A DNA stretch of 53,188 bases from IMG/VR virus record IMGVR_UViG_3300032236_000387, positions 1 through 53,188 of that record. One strand, 5' to 3'. Positions within the stretch are counted from its first letter, which is position 1, and each line of letters opens with the position of its first letter. Of this stretch, positions 22,884-30,950 are shown piece by piece. The translations under genes and the position numbers were made by a program. The DNA comes from a virus. The notes beneath the pieces were generated by a model. It saw only the letters and a list, made by a program, of their open reading frames with translations, did not search any database and was not told where the DNA came from.

Positions 22884-25037
22884 ATGAGTGGACAAGTAAC
22901 GATTCTCCAGCTTCCGACCGCCAGTGCTCTGACGGGTGCTGAAGCGGTTCCGATTGTCCAAAATGGGGTTACGGTACAGACAACGGCCAGCGCAATTTCA
23001 GGGGCTGGTGCGCTTAACTATCCATTCCTGACGGTTGGCTCGACATCTGGCTTGACGCAGGCACGCTATATGGCCGCGGGGACCGGGTTGTCCCTTACGG
23101 ATAATGGCGCAGGCTCCACCCTGCAGATAAACATGACTGGAGCGGCGTCTGCGCTCAATTCAGCATCCACTGGATTGATCGTCAAGACCGGCGGTAGCAC
23201 GATCTCCAGCGTGTCTCTGACGGTCGGTAGTGGCCTTACCATTACCAATGCAGATGGGACCGCAGGGAACCCTCTGATTGGTCTTAGCACGAACTTGCAG
23301 AACCTTTCCAGCCTGTCTGGAACGGGATTGATGACTATCAGCGGTAGCACGTTTGGCCAAACGTCGATTACTGGCACCAGTGGTCAGATATCAGTGGCTA
23401 ACGGTAGCTCTGCGCCTGTAATTAGTCTGGCTACGACTGGGGTATCGGCGGCGACTTACACGTTGCCTACGGTTGTTGTAGACGCTTATGGACGCATCAC
23501 ATCGGCGTCAAATGCCACGACGACTGGTGCCGGGAACGTGGTTTTGTCTGTTGGGCCAACGCTGACTGGGACGCCGACCGCCCCAACTCCTACATTAGGC
23601 ACCAATAATACTCAAATTGCCACGACTGCTTTTGTTGTTCAATCTGTCAGCGCGGCTGGTGGCGGAACTGTTTCAACGGTATCTGTAGTTACTGCAAATG
23701 GGTTTTCTGGATCGGTAGCAAACCAGACTACAACTCCCGCAATCACCCTTGCAACGACCATTACCGGGTTGTTGAAAGGAAGCACGAGCGCAATTGTTGC
23801 AGCTACCGCAGGAACAGATTATTTGGCTCCGCCTAGCGGAACGGCGTTATTAAAAGCCAACAGTGGTGGCGCATTAGCAAACGCTGTAGCAGGCACTGAT
23901 TATCTGGCACCACCCAGTGGGACTGCGCTACTGAAAGCCAATAGTGGCGGAGCACTGGCCAATGCGATATCAGGAACGGATTATGCTCCTGCCACGTCTG
24001 GAACCTCGATACTTTATGGAAACGGGTCTGGTGGATTTAGCAACGTAACCATTGGATCTGGACTTAGTTTTTCTACTGGAACTCTGACTTCAACGGGGAG
24101 TGGCGGAACGGTGACATCCGTAAGTTTTACGGGTGGAATCATCAGTGTTGGGAATGCAACCACGACGCCTGCCCTGACTGTTGCAGGCACATCCGGCGGC
24201 ATTCCTTATTTTAGTTCTGGCACAACGTGGGCATCCAGTGCTGTATTAGCATCCAATGCTTTGATGATTGGCGGTGGCGCAGGAGCAACCCCGGCAACAA
24301 CGACAACGGGTACGGGTGTATTGACTGCATTGGGAAACACAACCAATGCTGCAAGTGGCATTGTTGTCAAAGATGCAAATGCCAATATCACTACAAATCA
24401 AATTTTTGAAGGTTACTCGAACGTAGCCGCTGCAGGTACAACTACTACACTTACAGCAGCTTCAGTTCCAAATTATGTCGTTACCGGGTCTGGCGGACAA
24501 ACGTATCAGTTGCCTGATGCAACTACCCTGCCAAATGGAGCGGATTTTACATTTAACAACAACCAATCTAGCGGAACAATTGTTGTTAACAATAATTCTG
24601 GCACCACCATTGTTACTGTTCAATCTGGTTCATTTGTAACTGTCAGCTTATTAAGCAATTCAACAGCAGCAGGTTCTTGGGACAATCATGCAGGCATTCC
24701 AGCCGGAACCTCATGGTCTACCAACACATTGAGTACGGGAGCGGCGATCACATCAACGCAAGCCGTCACTGGTAGTAGATTGATTTCGACGGTAGCTACG
24801 GGCACAGCACCGCTGACGGTTACCAGCACCACTCAAGTGGCAAACTTGAATGCAGCGACTGCTGGAACGGCTACAAATTCTACAAACGTAGCTCTTTCAG
24901 CAGGCACCGGGGCAACCAATTATCTGACGTTTTCGGCGACTGCTACGGGTAACCAACCGTTAACAACCAACACGTTATTGACATACAATTACACCAATAA
25001 TGCTCTGACTGCAGGCGTTACTGGCGGCACTTTCTAA
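22884..25037 (+). CDS. tail fibre / receptor-binding structural protein, 717 aa
   Basis: Almost entirely Ser/Thr/Gly/Ala beta repeats. An exact-style tandem duplication, GTDYLAPPSGTALLKANS, occurs twice in a row around residues 310-355 with a third partial copy. This pattern is typical of phage fibres with repeated shaft units. The C-terminal part is a series of short strands. No intramolecular chaperone motif was recognised. It begins a block of fibre genes ending near 27459. Confidence 0.7.
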   Translation: MSGQVTILQLPTASALTGAEAVPIVQNGVTVQTTASAISGAGALNYPFLTVGSTSGLTQARYMAAGTGLSLTDNGAGSTLQINMTGAASALNSASTGLIVKTGGSTISSVSLTVGSGLTITNADGTAGNPLIGLSTNLQNLSSLSGTGLMTISGSTFGQTSITGTSGQISVANGSSAPVISLATTGVSAATYTLPTVVVDAYGRITSASNATTTGAGNVVLSVGPTLTGTPTAPTPTLGTNNTQIATTAFVVQSVSAAGGGTVSTVSVVTANGFSGSVANQTTTPAITLATTITGLLKGSTSAIVAATAGTDYLAPPSGTALLKANSGGALANAVAGTDYLAPPSGTALLKANSGGALANAISGTDYAPATSGTSILYGNGSGGFSNVTIGSGLSFSTGTLTSTGSGGTVTSVSFTGGIISVGNATTTPALTVAGTSGGIPYFSSGTTWASSAVLASNALMIGGGAGATPATTTTGTGVLTALGNTTNAASGIVVKDANANITTNQIFEGYSNVAAAGTTTTLTAASVPNYVVTGSGGQTYQLPDATTLPNGADFTFNNNQSSGTIVVNNNSGTTIVTVQSGSFVTVSLLSNSTAAGSWDNHAGIPAGTSWSTNTLSTGAAITSTQAVTGSRLISTVATGTAPLTVTSTTQVANLNAATAGTATNSTNVALSAGTGATNYLTFSATATGNQPLTTNTLLTYNYTNNALTAGVTGGTF

Positions 25038-25046
25038 GGAAGGCAG

Positions 25047-25727
25047 ATGGCACAATCTGGATTTACCCCAATATCGCTGTACTACAGCACAACGGCTTCT
25101 GCTGTTCCGGTCAACACTAACTTGGCCAATGGCGAGTTGGCAATTAACATTACCGACGGGAAACTGTATTACAAAAATAACTCTGGGGTAGTTACCCTTC
25201 TAGCTTCTAGTGGTACAGCTTCGTTTCCGGGCGCAGGCATTGCCAATTCAACCGGATCGGCATGGGGTACATCTTATTCAACTAGCGGAAGTGGTACAGT
25301 CGTTGCGCTTACAACAAGTCCTTCGTTTACCACTCCAGTATTAGGTACGCCAACATCGGGAAACCTTGCCAACTGTACAGCAGACGGTACAAACTCGGTC
25401 GGTTACTTAAACATCCCGCAGAATGCCCAAACTGGCAGCTATACGACTGTACTTTCCGATGCGGGTAAGCATATTTACCATGCTTCAGGGGCTGGTGCTG
25501 CAACGTACACAATTGCGGCAAACTCTTCTGTTGCGTATGTAATTGGAACAGTGATCTCGTTTGTAAACCTGTCAACAACATCAATCAGCATTGCAATCAA
25601 TACTGATACCATGTACTTGGGCAACAGCGGAACTACGGGCACCCGGACATTGGCTCAATACGGAGTTGCTAACGCGCTTAAAATCACCAGCACCGCTTGG
25701 ATCATCACCGGGACTGCTTTGACATGA
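25047..25727 (+). CDS. tail fibre protein, 226 aa
   Basis: Starts AQSGFTPISLYYSTTASAVP and then NLANGELAINITDGKLYYKN, a pattern very common at the N-termini of environmental phage fibre proteins. The rest is a beta-rich shaft (AGAATYTIAANSSVAY). Ribosome site AAGGAAGGCAG. ATGA overlap with the next fibre gene suggests translational coupling of fibre subunits. Confidence 0.7.
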   Translation: MAQSGFTPISLYYSTTASAVPVNTNLANGELAINITDGKLYYKNNSGVVTLLASSGTASFPGAGIANSTGSAWGTSYSTSGSGTVVALTTSPSFTTPVLGTPTSGNLANCTADGTNSVGYLNIPQNAQTGSYTTVLSDAGKHIYHASGAGAATYTIAANSSVAYVIGTVISFVNLSTTSISIAINTDTMYLGNSGTTGTRTLAQYGVANALKITSTAWIITGTALT

Positions 25728-26959
25728 GTGGCATTCTTAGCGCTTTTGTAGGTGGGGGATATGGATCAAAACCCGGTGCCCCTACGATTGGGACTGCAAC
25801 TGCGACTGGCTCATCAACTGCAACGGTGGCTTATACAGCCCCTGCAAACAATGGCGGTCTTGTAATTACTAGCTACACGGCAACATCAAGTCCGGGTAGC
25901 ATCACAGGAACATTGAACCAAGCCGGATCAGGAACAATTACGGTTTCTGGGTTGAGTCCGAGTACGTCTTACACTTTTACCGTAACTGCAACCAATGCCG
26001 CTGGAACAGGACCGGCAAGTGCGGCAAGTAATAGCATTACTACCAGTGCGGTTACAGGAGCAACATTTACAAATACCGCCGGAACTTTTTCATTTATTGT
26101 TCCTGCTGGAGTCACCTCAATCTCAGCGATTGTTCAATCTGGTGGAGGTTCAGGCGCTTGGGGAGCTTCGGGTGGCGGTGGTGGCGGCGGCGGTGGTGGT
26201 GGTTTGGCTTTTTATAACAATTTGACAGTTTCTTCGGGGCAATCCTATAGTTACACCGTTGGAGGAGGTGGTGCTAGGCCAACTGCTTGCAACAATGGAA
26301 ATGACGGTGGAGACAGTAGATTTAATCTTAATACTTGCGGTTCGCTTTATATATTAGCCGTTCGAGGCGGTGGAGGCGCTACTGCTGCAAACGGCGGTTG
26401 CGGAGGTTCGGGTCGAGGCGGTAACTACAGCCCAATTTCTGGTGTTTGTGCTAGTAAATATGGTTCTGGAACCGGAGGAGTTGGAGGAAATAGAACTGGG
26501 GGTCTAAGCGGCGGCGGAGGTGGTGCTTCCGGGGGAGGACTTCAAGCCTGCGGAAATTATACTAACAGCGGCGGTATTGGAGGAACTTACACGACTCTAA
26601 CCGGAAACGGTCGCGCTGCTGCTTGTAGCTCTGGTGGCGCAGGAGGTGGATCAACTGCTAGTGGAGGCGGCGGTGGTGGTGGAACCGCGTTTGGACAATT
26701 TGGCAGGGGAGCAACTGGAGGTGCAAATTCAGGCGGCCCTGACGGAACCGGAGGCAGACCGGGTAGTAGCGGATTTGCTGGTTACACGGGCAGTTGCAGC
26801 ACTTGCCCAACTTTTTCAGGAGCGCGTGGGGGGGATTATGGCGGTGGCGGCGGCGGAGGTAGCAATTCCGTTGGTCCCGGAGGCGCTGGAGCAGGCGGTT
26901 ATGTAAGGATTATTTACCCCGGAACCACGAGACAGTGGCCTACGACTAATATTCCTTAA
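25724..26959 (+). CDS. tail fibre with FN3 domain and glycine-rich adhesin tip, 411 aa
   Basis: ATG at 25724 in an ATGA overlap. Residues about 17-105 form a fibronectin type III domain (PGAPTIGTATATGSSTATV; LSPSTSYTFTVTATNAAG). Residues about 145-400 are dominated by polyglycine runs, with up to eleven consecutive Gly near residue 155. Such glycine-rich domains build polyglycine II lattices in T-even-like gp38 adhesins and similar tips. Likely receptor-binding tip. No chaperone domain seen. Confidence 0.75.
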   Translation: MSGILSAFVGGGYGSKPGAPTIGTATATGSSTATVAYTAPANNGGLVITSYTATSSPGSITGTLNQAGSGTITVSGLSPSTSYTFTVTATNAAGTGPASAASNSITTSAVTGATFTNTAGTFSFIVPAGVTSISAIVQSGGGSGAWGASGGGGGGGGGGGLAFYNNLTVSSGQSYSYTVGGGGARPTACNNGNDGGDSRFNLNTCGSLYILAVRGGGGATAANGGCGGSGRGGNYSPISGVCASKYGSGTGGVGGNRTGGLSGGGGGASGGGLQACGNYTNSGGIGGTYTTLTGNGRAAACSSGGAGGGSTASGGGGGGGTAFGQFGRGATGGANSGGPDGTGGRPGSSGFAGYTGSCSTCPTFSGARGGDYGGGGGGGSNSVGPGGAGAGGYVRIIYPGTTRQWPTTNIP

Positions 26960-26985
26960 TTTATTTTTTAAGCAACGGAAAAAAA

Positions 26986-27459
26986 ATGAAATTGTTTATC
27001 AAAGTTGTTAACGGGCAAACCGTTGACCATCCTGTTTTTGAGGAAAATTTGCTGCAGGCATTCCCAGACGGAATTCCTAGTGAATACGAACCTTTTGAAA
27101 GAATCCAACCAACACAAATTCCAAAGACATATGAAAAATCAATTTGTGAATATGTAAAAAACAACAACGGGGTCTGGAGTGATTCTTGGTCTATTCGAGA
27201 AATGACGGACGAAGAAAAGCAAATCAAAACCAACGAGCTAATTGAAAACGCAGAAAGTTATAAAAGATTTCGGTTGACAGTTGCAAACCGAAACGCTGTT
27301 GTGGCAATGGCCAACTCTGATTTGGCTGCCCTATCCGCTTGGAATTTGTGTATTGAAAAATTAAAAGCATATTCCGTTATATCGGTAGACCCCCTTATTC
27401 CTCCTTTGCCAAAATTACCAATCATGGACGAGTCTGGAAAATGGGTTGAGCCAGAATGA
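26986..27459 (+). CDS. tail-fibre-associated small protein, 157 aa
   Basis: Starts KLFIKVVNGQTVDHPVFEEN and contains REMTDEEKQIK. I recall this type beside fibre genes in cyanophages and other environmental phages, where a fibre-assembly role has been suggested. Codons here are noticeably more A/T-rich than in the packaging module, which continues into the next gene and hints at exchange of this cassette. ATGA overlap with the oxygenase gene. Confidence 0.6.
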   Translation: MKLFIKVVNGQTVDHPVFEENLLQAFPDGIPSEYEPFERIQPTQIPKTYEKSICEYVKNNNGVWSDSWSIREMTDEEKQIKTNELIENAESYKRFRLTVANRNAVVAMANSDLAALSAWNLCIEKLKAYSVISVDPLIPPLPKLPIMDESGKWVEPE

Positions 27460-28106
27460 GCGATTCAATTTTTAATATTGAACATTTTGTTTATTTTCCA
27501 TCAAGCATTTCAACCGTTGATGGGTTTGGTTTTTTAGATTTAGTGAGCGCTGTTGCGAATGAAGAGCTTGAAAAAACAAAAATTCAACATCCAAAGTTAG
27601 ACGAAATCTACCCAGTACGCATAACAGGAAACTTGGTTGAAAACGCTCGCTTGCAAGAATTTAATGATTTTGTTGCTACATCCGCTTGGCAAGTCTTGAC
27701 TCATCAAGGCTATGCAACCGAAAACATGGGAATGTTTTTAAGCGAAATATGGGTTCAAGAGCACCACAAGCATTCTTTAATGGAACAACACGTCCATGGC
27801 TCAGGATTGCAAATGATTGGATTTTACTTTTTGAATGCGCCAGAGAATTGTTCTAAAGCTATTTTTCACGACCCGCGTCCCGGTAAGGTTCAAACAAACC
27901 TTCCAGAAAAAGATGTCTCTCAAGCCACTTTTGGTAGCAACATGGTAAATTTTTCTCCAAAACCGGGAATGTTACTGTTGACCAATTCTTGGCTTCCGCA
28001 TTCGTTTACTCGTCATGCATCAGAAGAGCCTTTGTTGTTTGTGCATTTGAACCTTGGGGTTCAATTTGGCATTAGACCATCTACGCAGTCGGCAGAAGTT
28101 ATTTAG
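27456..28106 (+). CDS. putative 2OG-Fe(II) oxygenase, paralogue 1, 216 aa
   Basis: Contains the pattern of the PF13759/TIGR02466-type putative dioxygenases: H112-V-H114 with GLQMIGFYFL, then AIFHDPRPG, and near the end H182 with SFTRHASEEPLLFVHLNLG. These would supply iron ligands and the 2-oxoglutarate-binding Arg of a double-stranded beta-helix enzyme. The substrate is unknown. It is coupled to the fibre-associated gene, which suggests modification of a fibre protein or a host target. A second paralogue of identical length lies at 49890. Confidence 0.75.
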   Translation: MSDSIFNIEHFVYFPSSISTVDGFGFLDLVSAVANEELEKTKIQHPKLDEIYPVRITGNLVENARLQEFNDFVATSAWQVLTHQGYATENMGMFLSEIWVQEHHKHSLMEQHVHGSGLQMIGFYFLNAPENCSKAIFHDPRPGKVQTNLPEKDVSQATFGSNMVNFSPKPGMLLLTNSWLPHSFTRHASEEPLLFVHLNLGVQFGIRPSTQSAEVI

Positions 28107-28122
28107 ACATTTTGGAGATGTT

Positions 28123-28275
28123 ATGAATTACACCCTTCCCATTGAACTTATCAATCAAGTTCTTGGCTATCTTGGTGGCCGACCGTATCAAGAAGTTTTC
28201 CAATTAATCAATCTTATTCAAAGCTCGGCCAAGGTTCAAGAAGAACCAAAACCGTCAGAACCTGATCATGTCTAA
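28123..28275 (+). CDS. small protein at head of lysis cassette, 50 aa
   Basis: ATG at 28123 after TTTGGAGATGTT. The product NYTLPIELINQVLGYLGGRP followed by a polar Glu/Pro tail is amphipathic rather than membrane-spanning. It overlaps the next gene by 8 bases. Proteins with this opening are frequent in phage structural regions; function unknown. Confidence 0.55.
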   Translation: MNYTLPIELINQVLGYLGGRPYQEVFQLINLIQSSAKVQEEPKPSEPDHV

Positions 28276-28465
28276 GCCTGCGACTGCTGCTGAAATTGAT
28301 GCCAAAATCATGGCGCACATTGATGTGTGCGCGGTTAGGTACGAAGGCATTGAAAAGGAAACCAAGGGTATCCACGCTCGCATCAAGCGTCTGGAACAAA
28401 TCGTCATCAGCGGATCAGGGGCCATCATTCTGCTGTTGTTGACCATCATCCTAAAGGTTCATTAA
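28268..28465 (+). CDS. XhlA-like small membrane protein, 65 aa
   Basis: A charged helical N-terminus (GIHARIKRLEQIV) leads into one C-terminal hydrophobic helix (residues about 46-64, GSGAIILLLLTIILKV). This layout resembles hemolysin XhlA-type holin accessory proteins, which sit at the membrane with the N-terminus in the cytoplasm. It overlaps both neighbours in the lysis cassette. Confidence 0.6.
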   Translation: MSKPATAAEIDAKIMAHIDVCAVRYEGIEKETKGIHARIKRLEQIVISGSGAIILLLLTIILKVH

Positions 28466-28800
28466 TGGCCGAGCCAGTGAGCAGCACGGCAGCAGCGAAG
28501 GCGGCGGCAGGGATTGGTGGCCTGTTCGGAGGGCTTGCAATACTAACGTTCCTCAAGCCTCACAATTTGCGGGATGCTGCCATTCGAGGTGGAGTAAGCA
28601 CCGGGTCGGCAATTATTGGGGCCGCTCCGCTTACCAAGTATCTTGGAATGGACCCCCACGATTGGGAATTTGCTTTAACGATGGGCGCTGCTATTGGGTT
28701 TTCTTCTTGGTTTGTGTTGTCTGCGGTGGGCAACTATTTCAAGAAACACGAGGGTGAAGACATCATGGAAGTGGTGAAGTCCGTAAAGGACTCCAAGTAA
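28465..28800 (+). CDS. probable holin-like membrane protein, 111 aa
   Basis: Hydrophobic segments at about residues 14-31 (AGIGGLFGGLAILTFL), 44-54 (weak) and 70-90 (FALTMGAAIGFSSWFVLSAV), then a charged C-terminal tail. This fits a small two- or three-pass inner-membrane protein of holin type. It overlaps both neighbours by one base. It could alternatively be a pore regulator, because a second holin candidate follows the endolysin gene. Confidence 0.6.
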   Translation: MAEPVSSTAAAKAAAGIGGLFGGLAILTFLKPHNLRDAAIRGGVSTGSAIIGAAPLTKYLGMDPHDWEFALTMGAAIGFSSWFVLSAVGNYFKKHEGEDIMEVVKSVKDSK

Positions 28801-29132
28801 TGTACGGTGAAACCTACGGGCTAACGTTTTGGTTGGTTTGGGCGTGGGCATCTCACAATGCCGTGTGGGTCAATGCTGCAGCACACCTGTGTATGTTTAG
28901 TGGGATCCTGTGGATGGTGTTCCACAACCCGGACCAGCCTTGGTACTACAAGAACCCTATGTGGTTTGCTGGGTTGGCAAGCCTGTTGTGTTTCATCTCA
29001 ATTGGGTTTCAGTTTGCGTTTGGCGAAGATTTCCCATTCAGTTACAAAAACATTGGGTTGATAGGCGAAACGGTATTCAACTGTTGCTGGGCGTTTTTCT
29101 TTGTATCCTATTTGATACAACAGAGGAAGTAA
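28800..29132 (+). CDS. three-pass membrane protein in lysis cassette, 110 aa
   Basis: Three aromatic-rich hydrophobic stretches: about residues 8-42, 54-74 (MWFAGLASLLCFISIGFQF) and 86-105 (GETVFNCCWAFFFVSYL). No signal peptidase site. No family recognised. One-base overlap with both neighbours marks it as part of the lysis operon; possibly an antiholin or second pore protein. Confidence 0.55.
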   Translation: MYGETYGLTFWLVWAWASHNAVWVNAAAHLCMFSGILWMVFHNPDQPWYYKNPMWFAGLASLLCFISIGFQFAFGEDFPFSYKNIGLIGETVFNCCWAFFFVSYLIQQRK

Positions 29133-29293
29133 TGGATGTTATTGACCACCTGCTTCGTTTTTGGCCGGTCTTTGCCGGGATGATCACTGTTGTGATTGTT
29201 CTGGCTCAACATCATCAACGAACTGCTGTACTGGAAGAAAAAGTAAAAATGTTATTCGACCTGTACAACAAAATGAAAGACAAAAATGGCTGA
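29132..29293 (+). CDS. small membrane/coiled-coil protein, spanin-like, 53 aa
   Basis: ATG at 29132, one-base overlap with the previous gene, SD-like AGAGGAAGTA. N-terminal hydrophobic helix (FWPVFAGMITVVIVLAQHH, residues about 9-26), then a coiled coil (LEEKVKMLFDLYNKMKDK). A type II membrane protein with a short periplasmic coil resembles a miniature i-spanin; no outer-membrane spanin lipobox partner was found. Overlaps the endolysin gene by 8 bases. Confidence 0.55.
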   Translation: MDVIDHLLRFWPVFAGMITVVIVLAQHHQRTAVLEEKVKMLFDLYNKMKDKNG

Positions 29294-29795
29294 CTTCAAT
29301 CCAGCTTTTGAAAAAATGCTGCACGATGAAGGCGGCATGAAACTTACCAATATTCCGGGCGACCGAGGGGGAATGACTTATGCTGGAATCGCAAGAAACG
29401 CCAATCCTCAATGGGCAGGATGGGCGTTCGTGGATAAGGAAGACTGGGGATTGGCTACTCCATTGGTTCGTGAGTTTTATAAAACTAGTTTCTGGGACCG
29501 CATCCGAGGTGACGATATTGCAGTCCAGCCTATTGCAGAAACGATATTCAATTTCAGCGTTAACGCGGGAATTGGAGTTGCAATCAAGCTCGCTCAAGTC
29601 ATTGTCAACGTCACCCCAGACGGTGCCATCGGACAAAAAACCCTTGAACGACTGAACATTTGCACTGAAACCAATTTTGTTGCGTCTTATGCGCTGGCTA
29701 AGATTGGAAGGTACGCAGCCATCTGCAACAAGGATAAAACCCAATCAAAATTCCTGTTGGGTTGGGTCAACCGAACCCTTGAAGGACTTAAATAA
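29286..29795 (+). CDS. endolysin, GH108-type N-acetylmuramidase
   Basis: 169 residues. Begins FNPAFEKMLHDEGGMKL; E15 in the EGG motif is the expected catalytic glutamate of GH108 muramidases. YAGIARNANP and the C-terminal peptidoglycan-binding part (VNVTPDGAIGQKTLERL) complete the two-domain plan, as in phage N4 gp61-like lysozymes. No signal peptide, so it needs a holin to reach the cell wall. One-base overlap with the next gene, a holin. Confidence 0.85.
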   Translation: MADFNPAFEKMLHDEGGMKLTNIPGDRGGMTYAGIARNANPQWAGWAFVDKEDWGLATPLVREFYKTSFWDRIRGDDIAVQPIAETIFNFSVNAGIGVAIKLAQVIVNVTPDGAIGQKTLERLNICTETNFVASYALAKIGRYAAICNKDKTQSKFLLGWVNRTLEGLK

Positions 29796-30232
29796 TGGAC
29801 TTGCTGGGGATCGGCAACATCATTGAGGGTGTTGGGAAGATTGCCGGTGATTTGATCACCACTGATAAAGAGAAAATGACCCTTGAGTTGGAGGGGCGCA
29901 AACTTGATATCGAACAAGCGAAGGTCGAGCAGACAACTGATCTGGCCCAGATTGAGGTCAACAAAATCGAGGCCGCGTCGAGCAGTTTCTTTGTCTCTGG
30001 ATGGCGTCCTGCTGTGGGTTGGCTTGGTGTACTTGGTCTTGCTTATCAGTACTTGGGTTATCCCCTGATGCAGTGGATTTGGGCGTTTGCACAAGGGATG
30101 GACTGGATACCAAAAGGATTACAACCACCTCCGGATCTTGAAACAGAACAGCTTATGGTTTTGCTTTCTGGTCTGCTCGGGTTTGGTGGGATGAGAAGTT
30201 TTGAGAAGTCCAAAGGAGTCGCGTCGAAGTAG
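29795..30232 (+). CDS. holin of the GTA/3TM type, 145 aa
   Basis: The central segment FVSGWRPAVGWLGVLGLAY is the signature of the 3TM holin family (PF11351-like), followed by a second hydrophobic stretch (YPLMQWIWAFAQG) and a third (LMVLLSGLLGFGGMRSF). The N-terminus is amphipathic. It would form the lesion that releases the upstream endolysin. Palindrome copy 4 starts four bases after the stop and could end this unit. Confidence 0.8.
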   Translation: MDLLGIGNIIEGVGKIAGDLITTDKEKMTLELEGRKLDIEQAKVEQTTDLAQIEVNKIEAASSSFFVSGWRPAVGWLGVLGLAYQYLGYPLMQWIWAFAQGMDWIPKGLQPPPDLETEQLMVLLSGLLGFGGMRSFEKSKGVASK

Positions 30233-30235
30233 CAA

Positions 30236-30252
30236 GTGTAATCGGATTACAC
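30236..30252. repeat. 17-bp palindrome, copy 4
   Basis: GTGTAATCGGATTACAC between the lysis cassette and the next structural module. CAA and TTG can lengthen the stem after a two-C bulge, but no U-run follows, so it is poor as an intrinsic terminator. The flanks differ from the other copies while the 17-mer is unchanged, which favours a binding site. Confidence 0.85.
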
Positions 30253-30304
30253 CCTTGTGATTCATTGATGTCAGTGGGAAAATGCCTATAAAGATGGGGA
30301 AACT

Positions 30305-30949
30305 ATGACGACATTCGCACCCTCTTGGGTAATGACCTATGATTCGCTGACATCAACGGTCCTACAGTATCTTGAACGTACTGACACGGCGGTCGTTAAC
30401 GCTATTCCTACGTTCATCACGCTTGCTGAATTTGAGATCGCTCAAGAGATCAAGACGCTCGGGCAGCTACAGGTTGTAGGCTCTACCCTTACTGCAGGCA
30501 GTCCAACGCTCCAAAAGCCTGCTAGGTGGCGTAAAACGGTATCTATGAACCTGACAACCAGTTCAGGATCTAGGTCGCCGATTCTGCTTCGCAAATACGA
30601 GTATCTGGTCAACTATTGGCCAAAAAATTCTAGTACTGGGCAGCCTCTGTACTACGCGGACACTGATTGGGACCATTGGTATCTGGCTCCAACGCCTGAC
30701 CAAGCGTACACGTTCGAGGTGCTCTACTACGAACGGATCGCTCCGTTAAGCTCGACCAATCAAACCAACTGGTTGACCCAAAACGCTCCGACCGCGATGT
30801 TGTTCGGCACGCTCTTGCAGGCGATGCCTTTCTTAAAAAACGATCAGCGAACAATTTTTCAGCAGAAATACACTGAAGCCATTCAATCGCTTAAGACTGA
30901 GGACGTGGCTCGCGTCGGTGACCGTCAGTCAATAGCCGTGGACTCATAA
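30305..30949 (+). CDS. tail adaptor-like protein, 214 aa
   Basis: Helical N-terminus (DSLTSTVLQYLERTDTAVVN; ITLAEFEIAQEI), a beta core with LLRKYEYLVNYWP and WYLAPTPDQAYTFEVLYY, and a helical end. This matches phage adaptor proteins of the gp4 type that attach beneath the portal. The ribosome site is GGGGAAACT. It begins the second tail module after palindrome copy 4. The discoidin-bearing protein at 21432 may be a distant relative. Confidence 0.65.
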   Translation: MTTFAPSWVMTYDSLTSTVLQYLERTDTAVVNAIPTFITLAEFEIAQEIKTLGQLQVVGSTLTAGSPTLQKPARWRKTVSMNLTTSSGSRSPILLRKYEYLVNYWPKNSSTGQPLYYADTDWDHWYLAPTPDQAYTFEVLYYERIAPLSSTNQTNWLTQNAPTAMLFGTLLQAMPFLKNDQRTIFQQKYTEAIQSLKTEDVARVGDRQSIAVDS

Positions 30950-30950
30950 T

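Noticed and set aside
22884-26959. Diversity-generating retroelement or CRISPR-like array in the fibre block
   Set aside because: The repeats are in-frame fibre shaft units without regular spacers, and there is no reverse transcriptase gene.
14711-30252. All 17-bp palindromes as simple intrinsic terminators
   Set aside because: Only the copy at 14729 has an extended stem and a T-run. The others lack a T-run, two lie as a pair before terL and one is inside a coding gene.
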